Below, one piece after another: positions 28,836 through 38,017 of a DNA stretch of 62,115 nt (positions within the stretch are counted from its first letter, which is position 1; each line of letters starts with the position of its first letter). Below the pieces are notes generated by a model, which worked only from the letters and a program-made list of their open reading frames with translations, had not been told where the DNA came from and ran no database searches. Source of the stretch: Verrucomicrobiota bacterium. Lineage in GTDB: Bacteria > Verrucomicrobiota > Verrucomicrobiia > Limisphaerales > SXTU01. The position numbers and the translations under genes were made by a program. The stretch is from the NCBI GenBank assembly GCA_016871445.1, contig VHDH01000009.1:1-62115 (forward strand). The letters are read 5' to 3'.

Positions 28836-31001
28836 TCACCGCTCATTCATCGTCACGCCCAGCTCGCGCACCACAAAGCCCAGTTTGTCCGCCGCTTCCT
28901 CGATGAGCTTGGCCGTGGGCTTGCCTGCGCCGTGGCCGGCCTTCGTCTCGATGCGGATGAGCACGGGCGCGCCGGGCTTGCTCTGGCACTCCTGCAGGCG
29001 CGCCGCGAATTTGAAGCTGTGCGCCGGCACCACGCGATCGTCGTGGTCAGCAGTGGTGACGAGTGTCGCGGGGTAGCGCACACCGGGGCGGAGGTTGTGC
29101 AGCGGTGAGTAGGCGAAGAGCGCCTTGAACTCGTCGGCCTTCTCGCTGCTGCCGTAGTCGCTCGTCCACGCCCAGCCGATGGTGAACTTGTGGAAGCGCA
29201 GCATGTCCATCACGCCCACGGCGGGCAGGCAGCAGCCGAAGAGGTCGGGCCGCTGCGCCATGCACGCGCCCACGAGCAGGCCACCGTTGCTGCCGCCGGC
29301 GATGGCCAACCGGGCGGGTGACGTGTATTTTCTCGCGATAAGCCACTCGGCCGCACCGATGAAGTCGTCAAAAACATTCTGCTTCTTGAGCTTCGTGCCG
29401 GCCTTATGCCAGTCCTCGCCGTATTCGCCGCCGCCGCGCAGGTTCGCCACGGCATAGACACCACCAAGTTCGAGCCACGTCGCCATGCTCACGCTGAAGC
29501 CCGGAGTCTGCGAGATATTGAAGCCGCCGTAGCCGTAGAGATACGTCGGGTTGGAGCCGTCAAGCTTCAGGCCTTTCCGGTGCGTTAGGAACATCGGCAC
29601 ACGCGTGCCGTCCTTGCTGTTGAAGAAGACCTGCTTGGTCTCGTAGCGCGCGGAGTCGAAGTCCACCTGCGGCGTGCGGAAGATGCTGCTCGTGCCGCTC
29701 GTGACGTCGTAGCGATAGATGGTGCCGGGCGTCATGAAGCTGGTGAACGAGTAGAAAGTCTCCGTGTCCGTGCGCTTGCCGCCGAAGCCGCCCACGCTGC
29801 CGAGTCCGGGCAAGGCGACTTCGCCCAAGGCCTGCCCCTCGCGGCTGAAGCGTTTCACCTGTCCGCGCGCGTCCTTCAGGTAAGTGCAGATGAACTGATT
29901 GCCGACGAGGTTCACGCCCTTGAGCGTCTCGGCGGCCTGCGGGATGACTTCCTTCCACTGCACTCGGTCGGGGTTCGCCGTGTCGATTGCGATGACGCGA
30001 CCGCGCGGGGCCTTCAAGTCCGTGTAAAACCAGAACACGCCGCCGTCGTTGTCCACGAAGCTGTAGTCCGCGTCGTACTCGTCGAGTAGCTTCACAATGG
30101 GCGCTTCGACCTTGGTGAGGTCCCGGTAGTAAACGCGGTTCCGCGGGTCGGTGCCCTGCCAGATGGAGATGATGAGGAAGCGCCCGTCGTCCGTGACGCT
30201 GCCACCGAAGCCCCAGTCCGGCTGGTCGCGGCGTTCGTAGATGAGCACGTCGTCGCTTTGCGGCGTGCCGAGCTTGTGGAAATAGAGCTTCTGAAACTTG
30301 TTCACGCCCTTGAGCGCGTCGCCTACCTTGGGCTCGTCATAGCGCGAGTAGAAGAAGCCCTTACCGTCCTTGGTCCAGCTCGCGCTGGAGAACTTCACCC
30401 ACTTGATGTGGTCGCCCGTGTCCGCACCCGTCCGCACGTCGCGCACCTTCCACTCATTCCAATCCGAGCCGCTGGTCGAGAGGCCGTAGGCCATCAGGTT
30501 GCCGTCCTCGCTGAGGCGGTAGCCGGAGAGCGCCACCGTGCCATCGGAGGAAAGCTTGTTCGGGTCCAGCAGCACACGCGGCGCAGCGTCAAGCGAGTCG
30601 GCCACATAGAGCACCGACTGGTTTTGGAGGCCATCGTTCTTCGAGTAGAAGTAGCGCTCGCCCTGTTTGAATGGGATGCCATAGCGCTCGAAGTTCCAGA
30701 GTTTCATGAGCCGCTCGCGGAGTTTGGCGCGCTCAGGGATTTGGTCGAGATAGCTGAACGTCACCCTATTCTGCGCTGTGACCCACGCCTTCGTGTCTGG
30801 CGCATTATCATCCTCCAGCCAGCGATAAGGATCGGCGACCTTCGTGCCATGATAGTCGTCCATGATTTCCTGCTTCACGGTTTCGGGATAGCTAAGGCGG
30901 GTGGTCATGGTGCGTTTGGAGGCGGGCGCGGGGCCGACACAACTGAGCAGCATCGCCGCCGTGCCGACGATACCAGCAAATAAAATTGGATGGGCTTTCA
31001 T
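28836..31001 (-). CDS. Prolyl oligopeptidase family lipoprotein (S9A)
   Basis: A 721-residue serine peptidase with an N-terminal seven-bladed propeller (YPETVKQEIMDDYHGTKVADP start typical of S9A) and a C-terminal alpha/beta hydrolase domain. Catalytic residues are Ser571 in GGSNGG, the Asp in ADHDDRVVP and His690 in KAGHGAG. The N-terminus has a lipoprotein signal with lipobox LLSC near residue 21, so it is probably anchored in a membrane facing the periplasm. It cleaves short peptides after proline. It lies just downstream of the end of the dcw cluster, on the same strand but without functional linkage. Confidence 0.93.
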   Translation of the reverse strand: MKAHPILFAGIVGTAAMLLSCVGPAPASKRTMTTRLSYPETVKQEIMDDYHGTKVADPYRWLEDDNAPDTKAWVTAQNRVTFSYLDQIPERAKLRERLMKLWNFERYGIPFKQGERYFYSKNDGLQNQSVLYVADSLDAAPRVLLDPNKLSSDGTVALSGYRLSEDGNLMAYGLSTSGSDWNEWKVRDVRTGADTGDHIKWVKFSSASWTKDGKGFFYSRYDEPKVGDALKGVNKFQKLYFHKLGTPQSDDVLIYERRDQPDWGFGGSVTDDGRFLIISIWQGTDPRNRVYYRDLTKVEAPIVKLLDEYDADYSFVDNDGGVFWFYTDLKAPRGRVIAIDTANPDRVQWKEVIPQAAETLKGVNLVGNQFICTYLKDARGQVKRFSREGQALGEVALPGLGSVGGFGGKRTDTETFYSFTSFMTPGTIYRYDVTSGTSSIFRTPQVDFDSARYETKQVFFNSKDGTRVPMFLTHRKGLKLDGSNPTYLYGYGGFNISQTPGFSVSMATWLELGGVYAVANLRGGGEYGEDWHKAGTKLKKQNVFDDFIGAAEWLIARKYTSPARLAIAGGSNGGLLVGACMAQRPDLFGCCLPAVGVMDMLRFHKFTIGWAWTSDYGSSEKADEFKALFAYSPLHNLRPGVRYPATLVTTADHDDRVVPAHSFKFAARLQECQSKPGAPVLIRIETKAGHGAGKPTAKLIEEAADKLGFVVRELGVTMNER

Positions 31002-31132
31002 GCGCGCGGACAGTGCCGCAAAGCCCCATATAAGGGAAGGCTCACCACAAGGCTGCTGGGAAAGTAGCGCGTGGATTTAACGTCCACATTGCGAATCGCG
31101 AGCGCACACCCCACACGCCCCATGCCCGAACC

Positions 31133-32488
31133 CTAGTTCATCGACATCCCACGCCGCACGAAGGTCGGCACGTCGAGATCCACGCCGTTGCGTAGCGTTG
31201 GCTCGCTGTGTTCGAAGGGGCCTTTGGTGACGGTCTCCAATTGTAACTCGGGATGCATGGCTTTCGCCTTCTTACGGGAGCGCCACGAGCGCGTACTAAG
31301 CATCGGCGCGGAGGGAGCCACGTCGGTCTCCGACCCTGCCATGGAGACGGAATCCGCCTCCCGTTTCGCAGTGGTAGAGCGGGTGACGGGCTTCCTGGCG
31401 ATTGCCGCGCCGAGTTGGTTAATTTCAGCTACGCCCCGCGATACCGAGACCATGCCCGGGGGTGCCACCGACTCCAACTGCTCCGGCTCGGGGTCACTGA
31501 GCACATCGGCGGTGTGCGAGCGCTGACGTGAGGCCACGAGTGTCACGGTGAGCCGGTCGCCCAACTGCTCCTCGATGGCCGCGCCCATGATTAAGTGCGC
31601 GTTGTCGGTCTGCCGGTTGATTTGCTCCATCACGCGGTTGACCTCGGCCATCGAGAGGCTCGGGCCACCCATGAGGCTCACGAGCAATGCATCCGCCTCG
31701 CCGAGCGCCGCGCCGCCTTCAAGCAACGGGTTCGCCAGAAGTTTTTCCACCACTTCCTTTGCCCGGTGAGGACCGGTCGCCTCGGCGGTGGCAAAGGAAC
31801 TCTCTGAGTGCCGGTCACGCACTACGGCACATAGGTCGGCAAAGTCGAGGTTGATGAAGCCGGGCCGCGTGACGAGCTGCCAGATGCCGCGCACGCCCTG
31901 CGCGAGCAGCTCATTGGTCGTGGAAAAGGTCTCAACGACGCTGGTGTTCTCGTCAATCAGCTTGAAGACCTTCTGGTTTGGCAAACAGACGACGCCGTCG
32001 GCAGCGGCCTTGAACTCCTCCAAACCCTGCCGCGCCTGCCGCATTCGCTTCGGCCCCTCGCAATCGAACGGCAGCGTGACGAACGCCAGCGACAACGCGC
32101 CGCACTCCTTCGCCACGCGCGCCAGCACCGGCCCCGCACCGGTGCCGGTGCCTCCCCCGAGGCCGGCGCAGATGAAGACCATGTCCACGCCCGTGCACAG
32201 CCCGCGCAGCCGCGCCTCGTCCTCCTCCGCCGCTGCACGACCGCGCTCTGGGTCTCCGCCGGCACCGAGGCCGCCATTAAGCTTTAAGCCGAGATGGATT
32301 TTATCAGGCAGCGGAATCTGCGCCAAAGCTTGTGAATCCGTGTTCAATACAATCATCTGCACGTCGGCAAAGCCCGTGCCGTGAATCTGCGACACGACGT
32401 TGCCGCCGCAGCCGCCGACGCCAAACACCTTGATGGTGAGCTGCTTCCTCACCGGGGCCGAAGCGGGAGTGGTTTCAGTCGTGGTCAT
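31133..32488 (-). CDS. ftsZ: Cell division protein FtsZ
   Basis: Tubulin-like GTPase that forms the division ring. The 451-residue product has the GTP-binding signature GGGTGTGAG (111-119), N-terminal GVGGCGGNVV, and the synergy loop NLDFADL. The C-terminal tail LDVPTFVRRG (438-447) is the conserved peptide that docks FtsA and other membrane anchors, reached by a linker of about 110 residues. It is the last gene of the dcw cluster, 33 bases after ftsA. FtsZ is retained in Verrucomicrobia but lost in Planctomycetes and Chlamydiae. Confidence 0.98.
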   Translation of the reverse strand: MTTTETTPASAPVRKQLTIKVFGVGGCGGNVVSQIHGTGFADVQMIVLNTDSQALAQIPLPDKIHLGLKLNGGLGAGGDPERGRAAAEEDEARLRGLCTGVDMVFICAGLGGGTGTGAGPVLARVAKECGALSLAFVTLPFDCEGPKRMRQARQGLEEFKAAADGVVCLPNQKVFKLIDENTSVVETFSTTNELLAQGVRGIWQLVTRPGFINLDFADLCAVVRDRHSESSFATAEATGPHRAKEVVEKLLANPLLEGGAALGEADALLVSLMGGPSLSMAEVNRVMEQINRQTDNAHLIMGAAIEEQLGDRLTVTLVASRQRSHTADVLSDPEPEQLESVAPPGMVSVSRGVAEINQLGAAIARKPVTRSTTAKREADSVSMAGSETDVAPSAPMLSTRSWRSRKKAKAMHPELQLETVTKGPFEHSEPTLRNGVDLDVPTFVRRGMSMN

Positions 32489-32521
32489 GGCGATGAGCAG
32501 GATGAGTTTCCAAAGTTGGCA

Positions 32522-33751
32522 TCAAAAGATTCCGAGCGAGCCGGCGAGGTGCTTGAGCTTGCCGACGAGGCCGATGCGTCGGAGGCCCTTCTGGCGTATT
32601 GCTCCGTATTTAACGAGGCCGACGGCGGTGGCGAGCTCGGGGTCATCCGTCGCAGAACGCAGGCCGCCGACTGCATTCGCGCGTCCCAAGGTCGCGGACA
32701 GGCCAAACACTTCCTCCGCTAGTTTGTCAATCCCCGGGATGCGCGCACCTCCGCCGCAGAGGCAAACGCCCGCTCGGAGCTGGTCGTGGAAACCCTGCTC
32801 GCCGATGTCCTCGTCAATCAGCTGCATTGTCTCCTCCAGCCGCGCGACCATGATGCGCCTGAGATGCTCCAAGTTCACGCGGCGGTCGGGGAAACCGTTT
32901 TCGCTCGTGAGCGTGAGCGTCTGGCCCGCCGCACCTCCGATGGTCGCCGCGCCGTGCTCCTGCTTGAGCATGGCCGCACGCGCTGGAGCCATACGCAGGC
33001 CGTAGCTGAGGTCGTTCGTCACGTGGTCGCCGCCCACGGCGAGGATGCCCGTGTGCTTGATGACGCCGTCGGCGTAAACCACGTATTCCGTCGTGCCCGC
33101 GCCCAAGTCCACGACCAGCACGCCCATCTGCTTCTGCTCGTTGTCGAGCAGCGCAAGCGACGAGGCGAGGCCGCTGAAGACTAATTCCTCGACCTCCAAG
33201 TTCAGGCCCTTCACCACACGCACCGGATTTTGCAGCCGCGTCGTAACGCCGTGAACGACGTGCATGTCTAACTCCAGCTTGCCACCCAGCATCCCTACAG
33301 GATCGGCGATGCCGGCTTGGCCATTGAGCGTGAAGTGCTGCCGAATAGCATGTAGGACGGTATTCTCGGACGGGCGGTTGAAGACCTTTGCGTTCGCAAG
33401 CACTTCGTTCACATCCGGCTGGGAAATCTCGTGGTCGTCCGACGCAGCGGTGAAGACGCCGTGCGTGTTGAGGCTCGTGAGATGCCCACCGGTCACACTT
33501 AGATAAACGCTGGCAATCTCAACGTCGGCAGACCTCTCAGCCTCAACGATGGCGTTACGTACGTCCTCGGCGGTGAGGTCCGCGTTAACTACCTCGCCTT
33601 TGCGCACACCGCGCGACGCTGACTGGCCGATGCCGATGACGTTCACGCCGCCGGACTCGGTGACTTCGCCCACGGCTGCGGCGACCTTCGCGGTGCCGAT
33701 TTCAAGACCGACAATGACGGTAGTTTTCTCGGGGAAGAGGAGGTTAAGCAT
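32522..33751 (-). CDS. ftsA: Cell division protein FtsA
   Basis: Actin-like ATPase that tethers FtsZ to the membrane, 409 residues. The N-terminal phosphate loop is VGLEIGTAKVAAAVGEV, and the later nucleotide site shows VVDLGAGTTEYVVY. The extreme C-terminus (LKHLAGSLGIF) is a short amphipathic helix of the kind that binds membrane. ATG 33751 has a good Shine-Dalgarno (GGAG, 6 bases away) and overlaps the ftsQ stop by 8 bases, indicating translational coupling. Confidence 0.97.
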   Translation of the reverse strand: MLNLLFPEKTTVIVGLEIGTAKVAAAVGEVTESGGVNVIGIGQSASRGVRKGEVVNADLTAEDVRNAIVEAERSADVEIASVYLSVTGGHLTSLNTHGVFTAASDDHEISQPDVNEVLANAKVFNRPSENTVLHAIRQHFTLNGQAGIADPVGMLGGKLELDMHVVHGVTTRLQNPVRVVKGLNLEVEELVFSGLASSLALLDNEQKQMGVLVVDLGAGTTEYVVYADGVIKHTGILAVGGDHVTNDLSYGLRMAPARAAMLKQEHGAATIGGAAGQTLTLTSENGFPDRRVNLEHLRRIMVARLEETMQLIDEDIGEQGFHDQLRAGVCLCGGGARIPGIDKLAEEVFGLSATLGRANAVGGLRSATDDPELATAVGLVKYGAIRQKGLRRIGLVGKLKHLAGSLGIF

Positions 33752-34718
33752 TTTTTCTCCGGTAAGGCGCGGGTTTGGCTGGCTTGGCGGGTGGAACGGG
33801 CACAGTGTTCGCCTCAACCCAGCGGGCCGGCAGGTTTTGCGAGATGGAAACGTCGAGCGTTGAAATCACCTTACTCTGCTGGGTGGCCACGTCCTGTACC
33901 GCGCGCCAACGGCGGATCTGCGTGTCAAAGTCACGGTGCGAAGCAAAGGTGATTTCACCGCCCGTCGAAGTCGTCGCTGTAAGGACTTCAAGGCCAGACA
34001 CGTCGACGCGCCGAATGTCCACCCGACCAAACATTGCGGAGCGCTCGAAGTGCGAAAGGAGCCGGAGCGCGGCACGCACCTGCGCCGACTCGACTTGCCG
34101 GCCGGGCTTAAGCTCGACCGGGTTTACGCCAGTCAGCGCGGGTAACCAGTCAATTTGCAGCGCCGTTGGATCAGCGACCATTGCACGGTTGGGCGGCACC
34201 ATGACGTACCCGCCCGCGTCCAGCAGGTGAGGCAAGTGCGTAAACCGCCCACCCTCCTGCCGCGTTACGACCACCTGCGCAACCGGCACGCGCTCGGTCA
34301 CGCGGATGCGTAGCGTGTCTGGCAGCACGCGCTCGACAGCAGCAGAATGAATGTAGTCGCGCAACTCGAGGTCACGCTTGATGCGCGCAAGATCAAGACT
34401 CATTAGATTCTCGCCCACACGCACACCCGCAATACTGCGGAGCGACTCGACGGTAAGGATGCCGTCGGTTTGCAGGTCGATGGTTCTGGTCGCAAAGGCT
34501 GAATTCTCGGTCACGAATTCGCGCACGGCCCAATCCACGCCACGCCAACCAAGCAAGAGCACCACCGCCGCGCCAAACAGCACCGTGAGCGCCTGCATCG
34601 CGAAACGCGTGCGCGCTGCTTGAAGCTGATCGGTGCGCAACTTCACGCGCAATACGTTTTGGTTCTCGCGGTGGAGACGACGGTTGCCTATGAGGAGCCG
34701 AGCTAGTTTGCGGAGCAT
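33744..34718 (-). CDS. ftsQ: Cell division protein FtsQ
   Basis: A 324-residue bitopic protein: a basic cytoplasmic N-terminus, one membrane helix (MQALTVLFGAAVVLLLGW, about residues 41-58), then a POTRA domain (FATRTIDLQTDGILTVESL) and the FtsQ beta domain (RIRVTERVPVAQVVV). FtsQ links early and late divisome proteins. It overlaps ftsA downstream. Upstream is a 173-base gap to ddl, longer than most in this cluster. Confidence 0.92.
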   Translation of the reverse strand: MLRKLARLLIGNRRLHRENQNVLRVKLRTDQLQAARTRFAMQALTVLFGAAVVLLLGWRGVDWAVREFVTENSAFATRTIDLQTDGILTVESLRSIAGVRVGENLMSLDLARIKRDLELRDYIHSAAVERVLPDTLRIRVTERVPVAQVVVTRQEGGRFTHLPHLLDAGGYVMVPPNRAMVADPTALQIDWLPALTGVNPVELKPGRQVESAQVRAALRLLSHFERSAMFGRVDIRRVDVSGLEVLTATTSTGGEITFASHRDFDTQIRRWRAVQDVATQQSKVISTLDVSISQNLPARWVEANTVPVPPAKPAKPAPYRRKNA

Positions 34719-34891
34719 GGTATTAATGGTCTAACCAAACATGAACTCAAATGGTCGGGCTGTTTTGCTGCATGGTGGACGAGCGTGAAAGCGCCCTCAC
34801 GCACTAAGCGCAACGCCCCAGACTGGCCGCGCAAAATGCTTTCGGCTTCACCCTCCCATCCATGTCCAGCGGAGTTCATTTGTGTTTTAAA

Positions 34892-35800
34892 TCAGTTACT
34901 GCGCTGCCGCGCGAGGTCCACCATCATCTGGCAAAGTTGATTGTAGCTCAGGCCTGCAGCAGCAGCGGCTTTAGGCAGCAAGCTCGTGGCCGTCATTCCA
35001 GGCAGGGTATTCACTTCGAGCACCACCGGGTCGCCGTTGGCACGCACCATCACGTCCACACGCGCGTAGTCGCGACCGCCGATCGCGTTGAACGCCCCAC
35101 GGGCCGCGTCTTGGATGCGCGCTGTCGTCGCCGCGTCGAACTCCGCCGGGCAGAAGTATTCCGTGGCACCGGCCGTATATTTGTTTTGGTAGTCGTAGGT
35201 GCCTTGCTTTGGCCGCACCTCCACCACCGGCAAAGCACGCCCGGCGAGAATACCAACCGTGGTCTCGCGCCCGAAGATGCGCTCCTCCATCAGTACCTCG
35301 CTATCAAATTTAAGTGATTCCGCTAGTTTCGAGGAAAATTCTGCTGGTGAATCCACGAACTGGAGGCCGACGCTGCTGCCCTGCCGCACGGGCTTAAGCA
35401 CGACCGGTGTCTCCCAACCATCAGGCCAAGGCGCCAGCGCCGAGTTGAAGGTCACGGACTTTGCCGTTGGCACGCCTTGCGCCACGCACTTCTTCTTCGT
35501 GAGCACTTTGTCAAACGCCAGCCGACTCGCCTCCGGGTCACAACCAGTGTAAGGCATTTTTATCGCATCCAGTTCGCGCTGCACCGTGCCGTCTTCGCCG
35601 TAAGTGCCGTGGAGCGCGAGGAAGACAACCTCCGTCCCGGCGGGCAGGGTCCACTGCCCCGGCCCCTGCGGGTCAAGCTCGTGGACGGTGTTGCCGTTCG
35701 CACGCAGCGCCGCCGCCACCGCCGCGCCTGTGCGAAGCGAGACTTCGCGCTCGGCACTCGGACCACCGAGCATGACGGTAATGGTCAGTTTGCTTGGCAT
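34892..35800 (-). CDS. ddl: D-alanine--D-alanine ligase
   Basis: ATP-grasp ligase of 302 residues that joins two D-alanines for the peptidoglycan stem. It shows VMLGGPSAEREVSL at the N-terminus, VVLKPVRQGSSVGLQF for nucleotide binding and EVNTLPGMTATSLLPKAA at the Mg/product site. It sits between murB and ftsQ, the classic dcw position, 31 bases after murB. Confidence 0.96.
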   Translation of the reverse strand: MPSKLTITVMLGGPSAEREVSLRTGAAVAAALRANGNTVHELDPQGPGQWTLPAGTEVVFLALHGTYGEDGTVQRELDAIKMPYTGCDPEASRLAFDKVLTKKKCVAQGVPTAKSVTFNSALAPWPDGWETPVVLKPVRQGSSVGLQFVDSPAEFSSKLAESLKFDSEVLMEERIFGRETTVGILAGRALPVVEVRPKQGTYDYQNKYTAGATEYFCPAEFDAATTARIQDAARGAFNAIGGRDYARVDVMVRANGDPVVLEVNTLPGMTATSLLPKAAAAAGLSYNQLCQMMVDLARQRSN

Positions 35801-35831
35801 TGTTCAGGAGGTGTTTTTGGCCAACGTTGTG

Positions 35832-36773
35832 CTAGTCCTCGCCGATGATTTCCACCTCTGTTTCCAACTCGATACCGCGTTGATCCCTTGCCCGGGTGCG
35901 AATAATCTCAATAAGCGTCTGCACATCACGCGCGGTAGCCGAGCCGGCATTGATGATGAAGTTACCGTGCACGTCAGACACCACCGCGTCACCGACGCGT
36001 GTGCCCTTGAGACCAAGTTCATCAATCAACTTCCCAGCCGGACTAACTTTCGTATTCTTGAAAATGCAGCCCGCGCTCGGCTCTTTAGGCTGGGAGGTCC
36101 AACGCTTCTGCTGGCATTCCTTTAGCCGCGCCTCAACCTGCTCGGGAGATGCCGAGCGGCCTGTTATCACCGCACCAAGCGCAACAGCGGACTTGAGCAG
36201 CGGACAACTTCGGTAAGTCGTCTGCACCTCGTTTACGCTGAGTTCATGTGCCACACCTGCGTAGTCCATGTACCGCAGCGTCGCGACCACATCAAAGGTC
36301 CAGCCGTTCATTGCACCGGCGTTCATGCGAAGCGCGCCCCCAAGGTTGCCGGGAATCCCTTCGAGAAATTCTAATCCACCAAGGCTGTGACGTTTCGCTG
36401 CGAGCGCAATATCTCTGAGTTTAGCCCCCGCACCGCACCGGAGCTGGCCGGCTTCAAAAGCAATGCGCGTAAAATTAGGCGCACCGAGGTGAATGACTAT
36501 GCCGCGAATACCACCGTCGCGAATGAGTAGATTCGACCCCCGCCCGAGCATAAAGAAGGGCGTATCGTGGTCACAACAGAACCGCAGCACTATAGCAAGT
36601 TCAGCTTCATCTGCCGGCTCGACATAAAGCTCCGCTGGGCCGCCAACGCGCAGCGTGGTGCGTTTGGCGAGCGGCTCGTTGCATCGCAAGACAGATGCTG
36701 GCGAGAGCAATGCACGAAGTTGCGCCGCAAGGTCGGCAGAAGCGGGCGCGATGATTGGCTCGGCGCAGGTCAT
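35832..36773 (-). CDS. murB: UDP-N-acetylenolpyruvoylglucosamine reductase MurB
   Basis: FAD enzyme of 313 residues that reduces UDP-GlcNAc-enolpyruvate to UDP-MurNAc. The flavin-binding LGRGSNLLIRDGG (76-88) and GIPGNLGGALRMNAG are present, as is the C-terminal Glu in EVEIIGE. The proton-donor position, Ser in E. coli MurB, is Cys236 here (SAGCIFKN). A thiol can partly replace the serine in this family, so the enzyme is probably active. It overlaps murG by 4 bases, leaving no room for murC. Confidence 0.95.
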   Translation of the reverse strand: MTCAEPIIAPASADLAAQLRALLSPASVLRCNEPLAKRTTLRVGGPAELYVEPADEAELAIVLRFCCDHDTPFFMLGRGSNLLIRDGGIRGIVIHLGAPNFTRIAFEAGQLRCGAGAKLRDIALAAKRHSLGGLEFLEGIPGNLGGALRMNAGAMNGWTFDVVATLRYMDYAGVAHELSVNEVQTTYRSCPLLKSAVALGAVITGRSASPEQVEARLKECQQKRWTSQPKEPSAGCIFKNTKVSPAGKLIDELGLKGTRVGDAVVSDVHGNFIINAGSATARDVQTLIEIIRTRARDQRGIELETEVEIIGED

Positions 36774-38017
36774 GGGATTGCCGACTGGAGCGTGACGGAG
36801 GAAGCCGAACCGCCCTCCAAGCTGTGGTGTTTGACGGACTTAGCGAAACGAGCAGGTGGCTGCCAAGCCGCCTCTTCTTCCTCATTGCGTGCGGCGAACG
36901 GCAAGCCGCACGCGCGCAGGATGCGCTCCGCGATGTCTGCAGCGGCGCTAGATTGATGCCACTGCGCGAGCGCACCTTGCATTTGGACTCGCGCGGCGGC
37001 GTTCGTGAGCAGTTCGGAGACCAGCGCGGTGAACTGCACAGGCGAAGTTGTGCGCTGATTCAACATTCGCGCCGCACCAGTGTCGGCGAAGGCGCGGGCG
37101 TTGTGTGCTTGATGGTCATCGGCGGAAGTAGGCAGCGGGACAAGTATGGCCGGCACACGCATTGCCGCGAGTTCCGCGAGCGAGGAGGCTCCGGCACGGC
37201 TGATGACGAGCGTGGCCGCGCCAAGAGCCAGTTCCATTTCGGTAAGAAACGGTTGCACGATCGCCCGGCAAACCGTCGACCGTTGACCGCTATCCACACC
37301 GAAAGCTGTGCGCGCTTTGTCCACGTCATTCGCTCCGGTAAGGTGGAGGAATTGGAGCTCGGGATGACGAGTAGTTAATTCTGGGAGCGAGGCAAGCACC
37401 AAGTCATTCAGGCCGGTCGCGCCTTGGCTGCCGCCGGTGATGACGAGCGTGGGGCGCTGCGTGTCGAGGCCAAGCGCCATGCGGCAGCTGGCAGCATCGG
37501 CGGGCGCGAACTGCCCGCGCACCGGCGTCCCGGTGACGGCATGGCGTTGAATCCACAGGCGATGCGCAGCTTGTGGGAAACCGACGAACGCCTCATCGAC
37601 GACATGAGCAAGCCACCGGTTGGCGCGACCCGGAATAGTGTTCGATTCGTGGAGAAAAGTCTTTGCACCGAACTGCTTTCCAGCCAGCACCGGGGGCGCA
37701 CTGGTGAAACCTCCCATGGCAAGCACGGCCCGGGGCGGGCGCAGGGTAAAGAGTTTCTTCGCCGCTTGATAAGACGTCAGGGAGGCACGGGCGAAGGTGA
37801 ACAAGTTACCTTGTAGTGCGATGGCTGGTAGGGTGGTAACTAGCACGTCGCGCACGGCACGGACAGCCTGCTGGTCGACTTCCTTGGGCGACACGAGCAG
37901 GAGTACATCGCACTCACGGCGCCGTAACTCAGCGGCGACAGCCAAACCTGGAAAGAGGTGCCCACCCGTGCCACCGCAGGCGATGGCAATAAGAGGCTTT
38001 TCCGAGGCAGGTTGCAT
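36770..38017 (-). CDS. murG: MurG lipid II synthase
   Basis: GT28 transferase that adds GlcNAc to lipid I at the cytoplasmic membrane face. N-terminal GGTGGH (15-20), LAMGGFTSAPPVLAG, ITGGSQGATGLND and SRAGASSLAELAAM are all conserved. At 415 residues it is about 50 longer than usual, mainly from a C-terminal tail after FAARNEEEEAA that I cannot assign. The start overlaps the ftsW stop (TGATG) and the end overlaps murB (ATGA). Confidence 0.96.
   Translation of the reverse strand: MQPASEKPLIAIACGGTGGHLFPGLAVAAELRRRECDVLLLVSPKEVDQQAVRAVRDVLVTTLPAIALQGNLFTFARASLTSYQAAKKLFTLRPPRAVLAMGGFTSAPPVLAGKQFGAKTFLHESNTIPGRANRWLAHVVDEAFVGFPQAAHRLWIQRHAVTGTPVRGQFAPADAASCRMALGLDTQRPTLVITGGSQGATGLNDLVLASLPELTTRHPELQFLHLTGANDVDKARTAFGVDSGQRSTVCRAIVQPFLTEMELALGAATLVISRAGASSLAELAAMRVPAILVPLPTSADDHQAHNARAFADTGAARMLNQRTTSPVQFTALVSELLTNAAARVQMQGALAQWHQSSAAADIAERILRACGLPFAARNEEEEAAWQPPARFAKSVKHHSLEGGSASSVTLQSAIP

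Noticed and set aside
31060-31100. Hairpin GTGGA/TCCAC downstream of ftsZ as an operon terminator
   Set aside because: Only a 5-bp stem and no U-tract; too weak to call.
34703-34879. 58-residue ORF between ddl and ftsQ (starts MNSAGHGWEG)
   Set aside because: It overlaps the ftsQ start by 16 bases and has weaker codon bias than the accepted short ORFs. It may be worth a conservation check but is not supported enough to list.
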